From contig CATKXR010000036.1 of assembly GCA_949840805.1 (NCBI GenBank), forward strand, positions 1 to 48,998: a DNA stretch of 48,998 nt, in the 5' to 3' direction. Below, one piece after another: positions 41,081-48,954 of this stretch. The DNA comes from an uncultured Lachnospiraceae bacterium (lineage in GTDB: Bacteria; Bacillota; Clostridia; Lachnospirales; Lachnospiraceae). How positions within the stretch are numbered: position 1 is the stretch's first letter; each line of letters opens with the position of its first letter. The position numbers were made by a program, and so were the translations under genes. Below the pieces are notes generated by a model. That model searched no databases, was not told where the DNA came from, and was given only the letters and a program-made list of their open reading frames with translations.

Positions 41081-41469
41081 TTATTTCTTCTCTTGGTGGT
41101 ATTTATGGAGAATACATTCCATTTTCTCAAGCGTTTCCCATTCGCTTTCATCTAGTTGTGAGAGCATAGTCAAATAATCTTTTTTAAATTTAGAATCGTG
41201 ACTACCAAGCACTTTTCCAATCCACATCATCAATAGTTCTCCTTCGTCCCATGCTATGAACATTTCCCCGGTTCCGTTCCGAAGCCAGTCCTCATTCACA
41301 TTAAATTCCCGACAGATAGAAAGAATAACTTGATCTGTTATAGAGTTTATACCCAATTCCCATTGTGCTACGGTATTTCTTTTAACTCCTAATTTGTCAG
41401 TGAATTTCTGTTGTGTTAAACCTATCTCCTTCTTATTTTTTTAATTCTGTCCTTCAAAATTATCACCAT
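41081..41469 (-). pseudogene. XRE family regulator with frameshift
   Basis: From ATG 41469 the frame begins MVIILKDRIKKIRR and stops at once. One base shift later the text continues KEIGLTQQKFTDKLGVKRNT, then VAQWELGINSITD, then REFNVNEDWLRNGTGEMF and on to a stop at 41081. This is a phage-type XRE repressor with a helix-turn-helix followed by a dimer region. A missing A in the purine run near 41428 explains the break. Either the gene is inactive, or the frameshift is an assembly error. It sits upstream of the toxin on the same strand and ends next to its promoter. Confidence 0.7.
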
Positions 41470-41544
41470 CTTTCTTAGATCAATTATACAGTTTAAAATC
41501 TTTAAGGTAAATAGAAAAAGTCATTAAAACAACAAAAAATGTAA

Positions 41545-41822
41545 ATGGAAATTTCCGATCGTCACATCTGACGATCACATACCGCTGAAGATCAACGGTG
41601 TGGAGAGAAAATTTTTTAAAGGTTGGATAACCAATGAAGACATTGACGAATTGCCGCCGTTCTTGTACCCGCTTCAGATGGATAACGCCAAATTCAAGGT
41701 AGAGTTCCCAAAAGGAGACAATACACTGCATTTCAATGGCTATATGGGGGCAATATGAAGGCGTGAGGGGCAAAGAAAAAGGACGTTTCACTATCCCCAT
41801 TCCAGGAAACTCAGATAAGTGA
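41545..41822 (+). pseudogene. Broken gene fragment of unknown family
   Basis: Three frames together read MEISDRHI, then HIPLKINGVERKFFKGWITN and EDIDELPPFLYPLQ up to GYMG, then QYEGVRGKEKGRFTIPIPGN and SDK stop. Joined, they look like one protein, which is lightly conserved in wording (PLKINGVERKFFKGW). Between the first two a 16-base insertion holds the inverted repeat GATCGTC-ACATCT-GACGATC; a further shift near 41750 breaks the end. I do not recognise the family. Confidence 0.5.
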
Positions 41823-41981
41823 TGTTTTATGTTACAGGTTTGTTGTAAGTATCTTCAAAAACTGGCATGGATTAGCAAAGATTTATTTATTGAACCCGCA
41901 TAAAATCAAGGTTTTTCACACTTTACAGAATATTGAATTTTGAACTATTTTATGGTAAAATGAATTCTGCCATACCCGTGA

Positions 41982-42039
41982 GCCAAATGATTAGCCCACA
42001 CAGTTTTCGTCTTTTCATAAAAACACCGAATCATTTGGC
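41982..42039. repeat. 11-base inverted repeat with a 36-base loop
   Basis: GCCAAATGATT (41982-41992) is complementary to AATCATTTGGC (42029-42039). It lies in the gap 41823-42134, which has no gene and is AT-rich. It may be an insertion-element end relic, or a transcript end structure. Confidence 0.5.
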
Positions 42040-42134
42040 AAATAAGTATGTTCGTGAGTATAATTCGTTAAGGCAATATTTTGGCCGTTTTGAAACTTGA
42101 AAAAACCTGCAAAAGTACAGAAGGGAAGATAATC

Positions 42135-42683
42135 ATGCAGTTATATCAGTTTGAAAAAATCTATTCACAGATAGAAAAAGAATTCGGCAAAATAAGAAAA
42201 GGCGAAGAAGAGTTTTATTCCATGCTTCTTTTTCCAATGGAAGGAAATGCATTGAAAATACACCGGGAATTCCCATTATCAAACAGCCGCCGGCTGCGGG
42301 AAGCCATTGCTTTAGTGCTATTTACTATCAAAGAAAGATGTACAGGAGAAAAGGCGGATACCGGGAAATTCAGAAATGAAGACAATGAAAAACTGGAAAA
42401 AGCATTGCTCATGGCATTTGATCCCTATACAAATGTGGAAGTAATGGAACTTTTAAGACAAAAGACCAAAACAGATGAATTAACACAGGAAATGCTGAAA
42501 AAGTATTATAAGCTTCCGGTTATGTGCCTTTTAAGGATCAAGGATTCAATAGATTCATGGGAGAAACGTTCTGGGTCAAATGGATATTTTGATTTTATTG
42601 AAAGTTATATGGGAAGCCAGATAAAGGGAACCGAAATGAACTATACCATGATGAATCAGGAGGTTCAGGAGGCATGTCATTAG
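42135..42683 (+). CDS. Hypothetical protein, 182 residues
   Basis: Soluble, mostly helical, with many K and E. I recognise no domain. It begins MQLYQFEKIYSQIEKEFGKI, and HREFPLSNSRRLREAIALVLF is a likely core helix. The start is ATG 42135 behind AAGGGAAGAT; further upstream codons lack a site. The next gene, era, follows 48 bases later with its own ribosome site, so both may be on one transcript. The base composition resembles the accessory patch more than era. Confidence 0.65.
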   Translation: MQLYQFEKIYSQIEKEFGKIRKGEEEFYSMLLFPMEGNALKIHREFPLSNSRRLREAIALVLFTIKERCTGEKADTGKFRNEDNEKLEKALLMAFDPYTNVEVMELLRQKTKTDELTQEMLKKYYKLPVMCLLRIKDSIDSWEKRSGSNGYFDFIESYMGSQIKGTEMNYTMMNQEVQEACH

Positions 42684-42731
42684 TGCATCGCTGCATTAGG
42701 ACAGAAGAAGCCAATGAGAAAAGGAGCAGAT

Positions 42732-43643
42732 ATGGAGCAAAACAAGGAGCAGAAAAAATCAGGCTTTGTGACCTTGATCGGCAGGCCGAATGTAGGGAAA
42801 TCCACGCTGATGAACCACCTGATCGGGCAGAAGATTGCTATCACGTCGGCAAAGCCCCAGACTACCCGCAACCGGATCCAGACCGTGTATACAGATGGAC
42901 GGGGGCAGATCGTATTCCTGGATACACCCGGGATCCACAAGGCAAAAAACCGGTTGGGAGAGTACATGGTCAATGTGGCGGAACATACTCTTTCCGAGGT
43001 GGATGTGATCCTGTGGCTGGTGGAGCCGTCGACTTTTATCGGGGCTGGCGAGCGGCATATTGCGGAGCAGTTAAATAAGGTGAAGCAGCCGGTGATCCTG
43101 GTGATCAATAAGATAGATACTTTGAAAGACCAGAAAGAAATCCTGGCCTATATGGATGCCTATAAGGATATCTGTCCCTTTGCGGAGATTGTTCCGGTGT
43201 CAGCCCTGAAAAAAAGAAATACGGATCTGCTCACGGAAATGATTTTTAAATACCTGCCCTATGGCCCTCAGTTCTATGATGAGGATACGGTGACGGACCA
43301 GCCCATGAGACAGATTGCGGCGGAGCTGGTGAGGGAAAAGGCGCTTCGGCTTCTGGAGGAGGAGATTCCTCACGGAATCGCGGTGACAGTGGAGAAAATG
43401 TCAGAGCGGAAAAATGGAATCATGGATATAGAGGCCACCATTGTCTGCGAGCGGGAATCCCACAAAGGCATTATCATCGGCAAGGGCGGAAGCATGTTAA
43501 AAAGGATTGGTTCCGCAGCCCGCAGGGAGCTTGAAGGGATGATGGAGACAAAGGTAAACCTTCAGCTTTGGGTAAAGGTGCGGAAGGAATGGCGGGACAG
43601 TGAGTTACTGATGAAAAATTATGGATACCATGGGGACACCTGA
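42732..43643 (+). CDS. era: GTPase Era
   Basis: 303 residues, the normal length. It is an essential GTPase needed for 16S rRNA processing and 30S assembly. G motifs: G1 GRPNVGKST, G2 in PQTTRNRI, G3 DTPGIHK, G4 NKID, G5 VSALK. The KH RNA-binding domain is at about 205-300 with ERESHKGIIIGKGGSMLKRIG. ATG 42732 is behind AAAAGGAG. An upstream in-frame ATG 42714 is less likely because the AAGGAG then lies inside the gene. It marks the return to the core chromosome. Confidence 0.96.
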   Translation: MEQNKEQKKSGFVTLIGRPNVGKSTLMNHLIGQKIAITSAKPQTTRNRIQTVYTDGRGQIVFLDTPGIHKAKNRLGEYMVNVAEHTLSEVDVILWLVEPSTFIGAGERHIAEQLNKVKQPVILVINKIDTLKDQKEILAYMDAYKDICPFAEIVPVSALKKRNTDLLTEMIFKYLPYGPQFYDEDTVTDQPMRQIAAELVREKALRLLEEEIPHGIAVTVEKMSERKNGIMDIEATIVCERESHKGIIIGKGGSMLKRIGSAARRELEGMMETKVNLQLWVKVRKEWRDSELLMKNYGYHGDT

Positions 43644-43747
43644 AGGTGACTCCATGAGTATGCAAAAAACTGCCCGGCGGAAAGGGCGCCCCGATGCGCT
43701 AAAAGCATCTGCCACCGCCCGCCCGGCCAATCGCAGGAAGGGATATT

Positions 43748-44848
43748 ATGGAAGCTTCGATCTCTAAAGATGCAACGCAGGCTGTTATGAATACGTCTCG
43801 TGATCTGTCTCTGGATTTTTTGAAAGGCTTTTGCATTGTGCTGGTGGTCTTTTTTCACAATCTTCAGCTAAATCCTGACAGTGTTCTTGATAACATTTTT
43901 ATGGTGTGGGGCAACGTGGCGGTTCCGACCTTTTTTTTGGTGTCAGGAGCTCTTTTTTTTACCCGTCCCTTTCATTGGAAGCATCATATGCAGAATATAT
44001 TGCGTTTTTATCTGGCAATGGCCGGATGGAGGGTGGTTTATCTGATATTCTTTCATTTTTTGGGAGTTCCGGTTCCGGTTTCGAAACGGGAGATTTTATC
44101 GTATCTGTTTTTGTTTGGAGAGGTCAATGGAATTACCACCGGGCATCTGTGGTTTATCGCTGCAATGCTGACCGTGCTTTTGATTGCCCCTGTTCTCCGT
44201 TTCTGTATGGAGCAGGACAGGAAGCTGGCGATTTATCTGATGGTACTATGTTTTGTATTTAATCAGTTGTTGGCGGATGTGAATCTGATGTGTGCGTCTT
44301 TTGCTCGTCTGACCGGAACGGGGGCATGGGAGGTATCGGCTTTCGCGGAAATCAGCCCTCTCAGTTTCCGGTACTCCAATTATATGTTTTATTACATGCT
44401 GGGAGGATTTCTTCAGGAAAAAAAGAGGAAGGACAAGTTCTCTCTTAAGGCCAGCGTTGCTATGATGGCGGCAGGCCTTGCAGGGTTGGTACTGATAAAG
44501 TATCTCCAGTCAGGTACTTTTCGATGGAAGAATCTTCATCTTGTCAGCGGCTATTATTGGAGTTCAACCATATTGGCGGCATGCGGCATGTTTTTGTCAG
44601 CGGATCATATTCCTTTTCATTCCGGCAGGCTGCTGCGGGGATTTTCGAAGATTGTGGGAACCTCCACATTGGGAATTTTTTATTTGCATATGCTTTTGAT
44701 CCATTGGCTGACACCCTGGCTTTTTGCAGGAATTGCAGCTTACAATGGCTGGGTGGTAAATCTGCTGGAGAGCCTGTCTATGGTGGCGGTATCCTGTGTG
44801 GTGGTATGGGCGGGGCGGAAGCTGCCTGTAATCCGTTATCTGTTCTAG
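43748..44848 (+). CDS. Membrane acyltransferase (acyltransferase 3 family)
   Basis: 366 residues with about ten transmembrane helices. The family start motif SLDFLKGFCIVLVVFFHNLQ contains the essential His. GHLWFIAAMLTVLLIAPVLR follows as helix 5/6. The type resembles WecH or OatA-like O-acetyltransferases of surface polysaccharides. ATG 43748 stands behind GGAAGGG. It overlaps the start of a palindromic repeat at its stop codon. The acceptor molecule is unknown. Confidence 0.85.
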   Translation: MEASISKDATQAVMNTSRDLSLDFLKGFCIVLVVFFHNLQLNPDSVLDNIFMVWGNVAVPTFFLVSGALFFTRPFHWKHHMQNILRFYLAMAGWRVVYLIFFHFLGVPVPVSKREILSYLFLFGEVNGITTGHLWFIAAMLTVLLIAPVLRFCMEQDRKLAIYLMVLCFVFNQLLADVNLMCASFARLTGTGAWEVSAFAEISPLSFRYSNYMFYYMLGGFLQEKKRKDKFSLKASVAMMAAGLAGLVLIKYLQSGTFRWKNLHLVSGYYWSSTILAACGMFLSADHIPFHSGRLLRGFSKIVGTSTLGIFYLHMLLIHWLTPWLFAGIAAYNGWVVNLLESLSMVAVSCVVVWAGRKLPVIRYLF

Positions 44849-44893
44849 TACAGCGTTGCATTAATTCACGAGTAAATTAGTGCAACGCCGTAC
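44848..44893. repeat. Palindromic repeat, copy 1
   Basis: 46 bases bounded by GTAC at both ends. It contains GCGTTGCATTAATT paired to AAATTAGTGCAACGC around CACGAGT, with small mismatches. A second copy in opposite orientation lies at 46154-46200. This copy begins with the last base of the acyltransferase stop codon. Confidence 0.65.
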
Positions 44894-44967
44894 CAGGGAA
44901 ACCCCGGGGCAGCAGTTTATGGATTGTCCATAGAATGAAAACCTGCAGGCCACGGCTCGCTGCTGTT

Positions 44968-45819
44968 TTACAGGTAGGGGTTATTCCTGCTTAGTTTTTT
45001 CAGCTCCCTGGGAGTGCAGTGGAAGGTCTCTTTAAACTGTTTATAAAACATCTTGTTGTTAAAGATTCCGTTCTGCTCCAGAATCTCCTGGATGCTTTCA
45101 TCCTTATATAAAATATCCTGGTAGATATGGTTCAGCCTTACATGGCTGACATACTGGAGAAAGGACATGCCGGTATTCTTTTTAAAGAAACGGCAAAAAT
45201 ATTCTTTATTCAGGCCCAGCTCATCTGCCGCTTCCTGAAGTTCGATGGACTCCTGATAATGCTGTTCCACATATTGGAAAATCTGTTCGATACGGCTTAA
45301 CTGGCTGTTGCCGGATGCTGCCACTGTGTCCGGGAAGGGGATGGAAAAATCATCTACCAATACAGCCATGGCCGACAGGATCAATGCGCTGCTGCTGAAG
45401 GGATAGCTTGTTTTCTGCACAAAATACAGTTCTGTCAGATCTTTTAGATATTCACATAACTGGTTGTAGCCGTCCTGCTGCCTGGGATGCAGCGTTTTTG
45501 TACTGCAGGTGATCTGCAGCAGTTCAATATCAGGCAGATACCGCCTGAGGGCAGTCTTGGAAATATGAATGCAGATTCCCATAGTCTGGGGAAGCTCGTA
45601 GACCACCTCATGGATCACAGAGGAATCCATCACAATCAGATCCAGAGGATTTATGTGATACGCTTCTCCTTTCATGGTTAATATGGCGCTTCCGTTCAGA
45701 ATATAGAGAATCTCCATTTCCCGATGCCAGTGCGGCGGTGAATTATATTTCATTGTCACGAACTCGATCTGAAATCCCAGTTCTGACGGCACGTTTGTCT
45801 CTTTAAAAATAGTCTCCAT
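44968..45819 (-). CDS. AraC family regulator with cupin domain
   Basis: 283 residues. An N-terminal cupin sensor is at about 15-150 (PPHWHREMEILYILNGSAIL, then HINPLDLIVMDSSVIHEV). Two helix-turn-helix parts follow near the C-terminus: IELQEAADELGLNKEYFCRFF and ILEQNGIFNNKMFYKQFKETFHCTPREL. ATG 45819 has no ribosome site, and the promoter -10 lies only six bases ahead, so the mRNA is likely leaderless. It is divergent from the small membrane protein gene and may control it, the convergent acyltransferase or the reductase. Confidence 0.88.
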   Translation of the reverse strand: METIFKETNVPSELGFQIEFVTMKYNSPPHWHREMEILYILNGSAILTMKGEAYHINPLDLIVMDSSVIHEVVYELPQTMGICIHISKTALRRYLPDIELLQITCSTKTLHPRQQDGYNQLCEYLKDLTELYFVQKTSYPFSSSALILSAMAVLVDDFSIPFPDTVAASGNSQLSRIEQIFQYVEQHYQESIELQEAADELGLNKEYFCRFFKKNTGMSFLQYVSHVRLNHIYQDILYKDESIQEILEQNGIFNNKMFYKQFKETFHCTPRELKKLSRNNPYL

Positions 45820-45825
45820 ACTGCC

Positions 45826-45854
45826 ATTATAGCGTTTGTTTTCTTATTCTTCAA
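45826..45854 (-). promoter_or_regulatory. Promoter of the AraC gene (leaderless)
   Basis: On the minus strand TTGAAG (complement of 45849-45854), 17 bases, TATAAT (complement of 45826-45831). Six bases later comes ATG, which puts the start at or next to the initiation codon. Confidence 0.65.
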
Positions 45855-45863
45855 GAAGAAAAA

Positions 45864-45885
45864 GTCAATATTGACCAAATTTTGG
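45864..45885. promoter_or_regulatory. Two adjoining palindromes in the AraC divergent region
   Basis: GTCAATATTGAC (45864-45875) and CCAAATTTTGG (45875-45885) share a base. They are about 10 bases upstream of the AraC -35 and could be bound by AraC itself or another regulator. Confidence 0.4.
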
Positions 45886-45983
45886 ATAAAATCATGCCTT
45901 ATATCTTCCTGATTTTTCCTGTATTATAGACGCATCAGTTGAATAACTGACAGAAACCAATGTCAAAAAGGAGGAAGATTATC

Positions 45984-46103
45984 ATGATTAAAAATATGAA
46001 TAAATTTTGGAACGAACAGAGAGAGGAGATCGGGGCAGGGGTATTTGCCGTGGCCATGGCCCTGACAGTCGTAACACTGCGGTATGTGTGCTTCTTTTTA
46101 TAA
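45984..46103 (+). CDS. Small membrane protein, 39 residues
   Basis: Strong AAAGGAGGAAG ahead of ATG 45984. The frame reads MIKNMNKFWNEQREEIGAGV, then FAVAMALTVVTLRYVCFFL, stop 46103. One transmembrane helix takes the second half; the polar front end would stay in the cytoplasm. Its position between an AraC regulator and the reductase suggests stress or membrane regulation, but no family is recognised. Palindromic repeat and terminator follow. Confidence 0.65.
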   Translation: MIKNMNKFWNEQREEIGAGVFAVAMALTVVTLRYVCFFL

Positions 46104-46153
46104 GAGGCGGCGCGATGCAGGAACGACATAATAACGGCATAATAGCGAAAATG

Positions 46154-46200
46154 GTACAACGCTCTATTAATCTTGAAGTATAATTAATGCAACGATGTAC
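46154..46200. repeat. Palindromic repeat, copy 2 (inverted)
   Basis: 47 bases bounded by GTAC. Read on the minus strand it shares GTACA, CGTTGCATTAATT and a GTACC end with copy 1. Only these two copies were found by eye in the window. Confidence 0.6.
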
Positions 46201-46216
46201 CGGCAAAGACAGAATG

Positions 46217-46263
46217 AAAAGATCTGCCAGGATGCGTTATGGACGCATCCTGGCAGATCTTTT
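46217..46263. terminator. Terminator with a perfect 21-bp stem
   Basis: Left arm 46217-46237 and right arm 46243-46263 are fully complementary around TATGG, with AAAA on the left and TTTT(T) on the right. It ends the small membrane gene (+) and can serve the reductase (-) as well. Confidence 0.85.
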
Positions 46264-46344
46264 TCTGCTTGAAATTCTTAATTATGAAGTGTTCTTATTC
46301 ACGTGTCCATTCGGCAGGAGTGCCTTTCATACATGTATGTATAC

Positions 46345-46400
46345 ACAGGCAGGTTCCTTTCCACGGACAAATTCTTTTCTACAGGCAGGTTCCTTTCCAC
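46345..46400. repeat. 36-base tandem repeat, about 1.5 copies
   Basis: The block ACAGGCAGGTTCCTTTCCAC occurs at 46345-46364 and again at 46381-46400, a period of 36 bases. It stands in the gap between terminator and the end of the reductase gene. Confidence 0.7.
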
Positions 46401-46410
46401 AGAAAAGGGG

Positions 46411-48609
46411 TCAGTCAATTCCGGATTCGCTCAAAGAAGCCTGTTCACCGGCGATCCGTCCAAATACAACCGTGTCGGTCAGGGCATTGCCGCCTAAGCG
46501 GTTGCTGCCATGGATGCCGCCCGTCACTTCACCTGCTGCAAACAGGTTGGGGATGATCTCGCCTTTTGTATTGATTACCTGGGTCTTGCCGTTGATCTTC
46601 ACGCCGCCCATGGTGTGGTGGACGGTGGGTACACGCTCCGCCGCGTAGTAGGGGGGATCGTTAAGGCCGTCGTTTTCTTTTCCGCTGTCAGTGAACAAGG
46701 TACGGCCGAACTCATCCGGCTCGCCTTCCAGGTCGCCGCCCAGGCAATGGCGGTTGTATTCCTCCACGGCTGCCGTCAGGTTCTCGGCGGGAACGCCGAT
46801 CTTTTCCGCCAGTTCTTCCAGGGTATCCGCCTTGTAGGCACGGCCGTCTTCCACTAAGCTGTTCATAGTCTCGCCAAAGTTATTCAGCTCTTCGCCGGTG
46901 GGGTAGCCGTCGCTGTCCATGATGATGAACATGGTGGCCTCCGGCTGGTCAAAAAGGCCAAGGGTCATCTCGTCCCGGCGCCCTCCCTCGTTGACAAACC
47001 GGTCGCCGTTGATGTTTACAAAGATCCTGGACTCTACCGCGTGTTCAATGTTGCCGCTTAAGGAACCGGTGTTGGGGTCTCCTAAAGGCAGGAGCTGGAT
47101 ATTGCCCATCTGGACCAGGTCAGCCCCGACGGCCTCTGCCATGCGGATGCCGTCGCCGGTGATAGCGGAGGTATTGGTGGATGGGATGGACTGGTCGAGG
47201 GTCGGCCACAGTTTGGTCTCCTCATTGGCCGCCATGCGCATTTCCACATTCTGGCCAAAGCCGCCGGTTGCAAGCACCACTCCGTTTTTCGCTTTCACCG
47301 TAATCTTGTTGCCGGTTTCACCGGTGCAGACAGCGCCGACTACAACGCCGTCTTCCACGATCAGTTCTTCCGCCTTAGTGTTGTAGACCATGGTGATGTT
47401 GTCATTTTTGTCAAGATAAGCCTGATAGGTCTTAAAGAAGCCTATGCCTTCCGGTTCTACCGGTTTGTGGGCGCGCTGCCACATGCCGCCTGTTACGGTG
47501 AAGGTTCCCGGCAGGAATTCCATGCCAAGGCTCTTTAACCATTCCACGCCGTCCCAGGCATTGTCCGTGAGGATATGTACCAGTTCCGGGTCGCCCTGCT
47601 TGTCGCCGCCCTCATAGGTCTGGGTGTAATGGAATTCCACGCTGTCATTGTTGGCAAGAGCCGTTTCGCTGCCATCGTCAACCGCGTTCAGCGCGCCGCC
47701 CGCAAGAATGGTATTGCCGCCCATCTGGCTGGTCTTTTCTATCACAATGACTTCCTTGCCGTTCTGGCTTGCCGTCACGGCTGCCGCCATTCCTGCGCCG
47801 CCCGCGCCAAGTACCAGCACATCGGTCTCCATCTCCTGGTCGGCTTCCTTCTCCTTTGGAGCAGGTTTGATGGCTTTTAAGGCGTCCACGTCAGCGCCGG
47901 CCTGCCTTGCGCACTCGGCTACTCCCTCGACCATGGCGTTGCTGGTAAGGGTAGCGCCGGATACGGCGTCAAGCCCCAGGCCCTGCAGCTCAAGGATCTC
48001 TTTTGTCATGTCCTCTACCACCGGGGCGCCGATGCCTTCGGTCTCCTCATGTTCCACCTGGATATCCGTGATGGAGTTCTCGTCAAAAGTCACAGTGACC
48101 TTCATGGCCTTCATGCCGCGGACTTCCGCCGTGTAAGTGCCGGGGGCAAAAGTCCCTTCGCCGGCATCAGCAGCGGCAGGAGCGGTTTCCTCCGCCACCT
48201 CTTCTCCCCGTGCCTCGGCCAGGGCCTTCCCGACCGCCTCCTTGACGGCGTCGCTGGTGATGGTAGCGCCCGATATGCTGTCCAGTTCCGTGGTCTGGTT
48301 TTTTAAAATATCGGCCTTAAGTGAGGAGATGGCCTGCCCGCCAAGCTCCGGAGTCTCGCCATCGCCGGTGAGCTCCAGGGCAGTGATGTTGGCTTCGTCC
48401 ACGGTGACTACGGCTTTTACCGGACCGCCGAATCCCTGTGCTTCCGCCTCATATACGCCGGGAGTATAGATGCTTTCTGTTCCCTGTACTCTGCCGATTT
48501 TGCTCATGGAATCATAAGCCGGCCCGGAACAGGCGATGACGGCTATGGAAGCGGCGGCCATAATCCCCAGCCCGGTGAGAAGTTTTGTTTTTTGGTTGTT
48601 GTTTTCCAC
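46411..48609 (-). CDS. Extracellular flavin reductase with two FMN-binding domains (fumarate/urocanate reductase type)
   Basis: 732 residues. A signal with lipobox VIAC (C27) suggests a surface lipoprotein. Two FMN_bind domains follow: about 45-130 with SGATITS (T118) and about 150-235 with SGATLTS (T222), the sites where ApbE usually attaches FMN. Then comes the FAD domain of the fumarate reductase/succinate dehydrogenase flavoprotein family: LVLGAGGAGMAAAVTA (about 266-281), TVHHTMGGVKING, and the final FAD motif RLGGNALTDTVVFGR. It reduces an external acceptor (fumarate, urocanate or another enoate); the substrate is not known. It begins with GTG 48609 after GGGAGG. Membrane electron donors are not in the window. 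Confidence 0.9.
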   Translation of the reverse strand: MENNNQKTKLLTGLGIMAAASIAVIACSGPAYDSMSKIGRVQGTESIYTPGVYEAEAQGFGGPVKAVVTVDEANITALELTGDGETPELGGQAISSLKADILKNQTTELDSISGATITSDAVKEAVGKALAEARGEEVAEETAPAAADAGEGTFAPGTYTAEVRGMKAMKVTVTFDENSITDIQVEHEETEGIGAPVVEDMTKEILELQGLGLDAVSGATLTSNAMVEGVAECARQAGADVDALKAIKPAPKEKEADQEMETDVLVLGAGGAGMAAAVTASQNGKEVIVIEKTSQMGGNTILAGGALNAVDDGSETALANNDSVEFHYTQTYEGGDKQGDPELVHILTDNAWDGVEWLKSLGMEFLPGTFTVTGGMWQRAHKPVEPEGIGFFKTYQAYLDKNDNITMVYNTKAEELIVEDGVVVGAVCTGETGNKITVKAKNGVVLATGGFGQNVEMRMAANEETKLWPTLDQSIPSTNTSAITGDGIRMAEAVGADLVQMGNIQLLPLGDPNTGSLSGNIEHAVESRIFVNINGDRFVNEGGRRDEMTLGLFDQPEATMFIIMDSDGYPTGEELNNFGETMNSLVEDGRAYKADTLEELAEKIGVPAENLTAAVEEYNRHCLGGDLEGEPDEFGRTLFTDSGKENDGLNDPPYYAAERVPTVHHTMGGVKINGKTQVINTKGEIIPNLFAAGEVTGGIHGSNRLGGNALTDTVVFGRIAGEQASLSESGID

Positions 48610-48680
48610 AATGAACCTCCCTTGGTTTATTTGCCGGAATGCGGAAAAATGTCAGGTCATATTTCCGATTCCCTGCTATA

Positions 48681-48709
48681 ATTTTAAAGGCGGAATATTT
48701 TTTTGTCAA
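48681..48709 (-). promoter_or_regulatory. Promoter of the reductase gene
   Basis: On the minus strand TTGACA (complement of 48704-48709), 17 bases, TAAAAT (complement of 48681-48686), about 70 bases ahead of the GTG start. Confidence 0.65.
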
Positions 48710-48916
48710 TATCTTTACAAAGCAGATTGAATTGTTGAAAGGATTTTGTGATAATAGACAGAAAGAAACTGTAATATCATGGGTTTTGAAAGAAAAAATG
48801 TTAAAAGTGCATAAAAATTGAGAACGGATTCTCGTTTGCGGCAAGATGCCTTTATAACGGTGACAATCATTTGTTACTTTTCACGGGATGGGGAAACTAA
48901 CTGAATAATTAACTTG

Positions 48917-48954
48917 AGCGCTGTGATTTCATATTGGAACCACAGCGCTTTTTA
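48917..48954. terminator. Hairpin terminator near the right edge
   Basis: AGCGCTGTG (48917-48925) pairs with CACAGCGCT (48941-48949), followed by TTTT and then AAAA. It probably ends a gene beyond the right edge or a short upstream RNA. The rest of 48710-48998 holds no gene. Confidence 0.6.

Noticed and set aside
44848..46200. Composite transposon bounded by the two palindromic repeats
   Set aside because: No transposase between them and no clear target duplication. They are kept as repeats only.
46345..46400. CRISPR-like repeat
   Set aside because: Only two copies with a 16-base gap, and no cas genes. A simple tandem duplication explains it.
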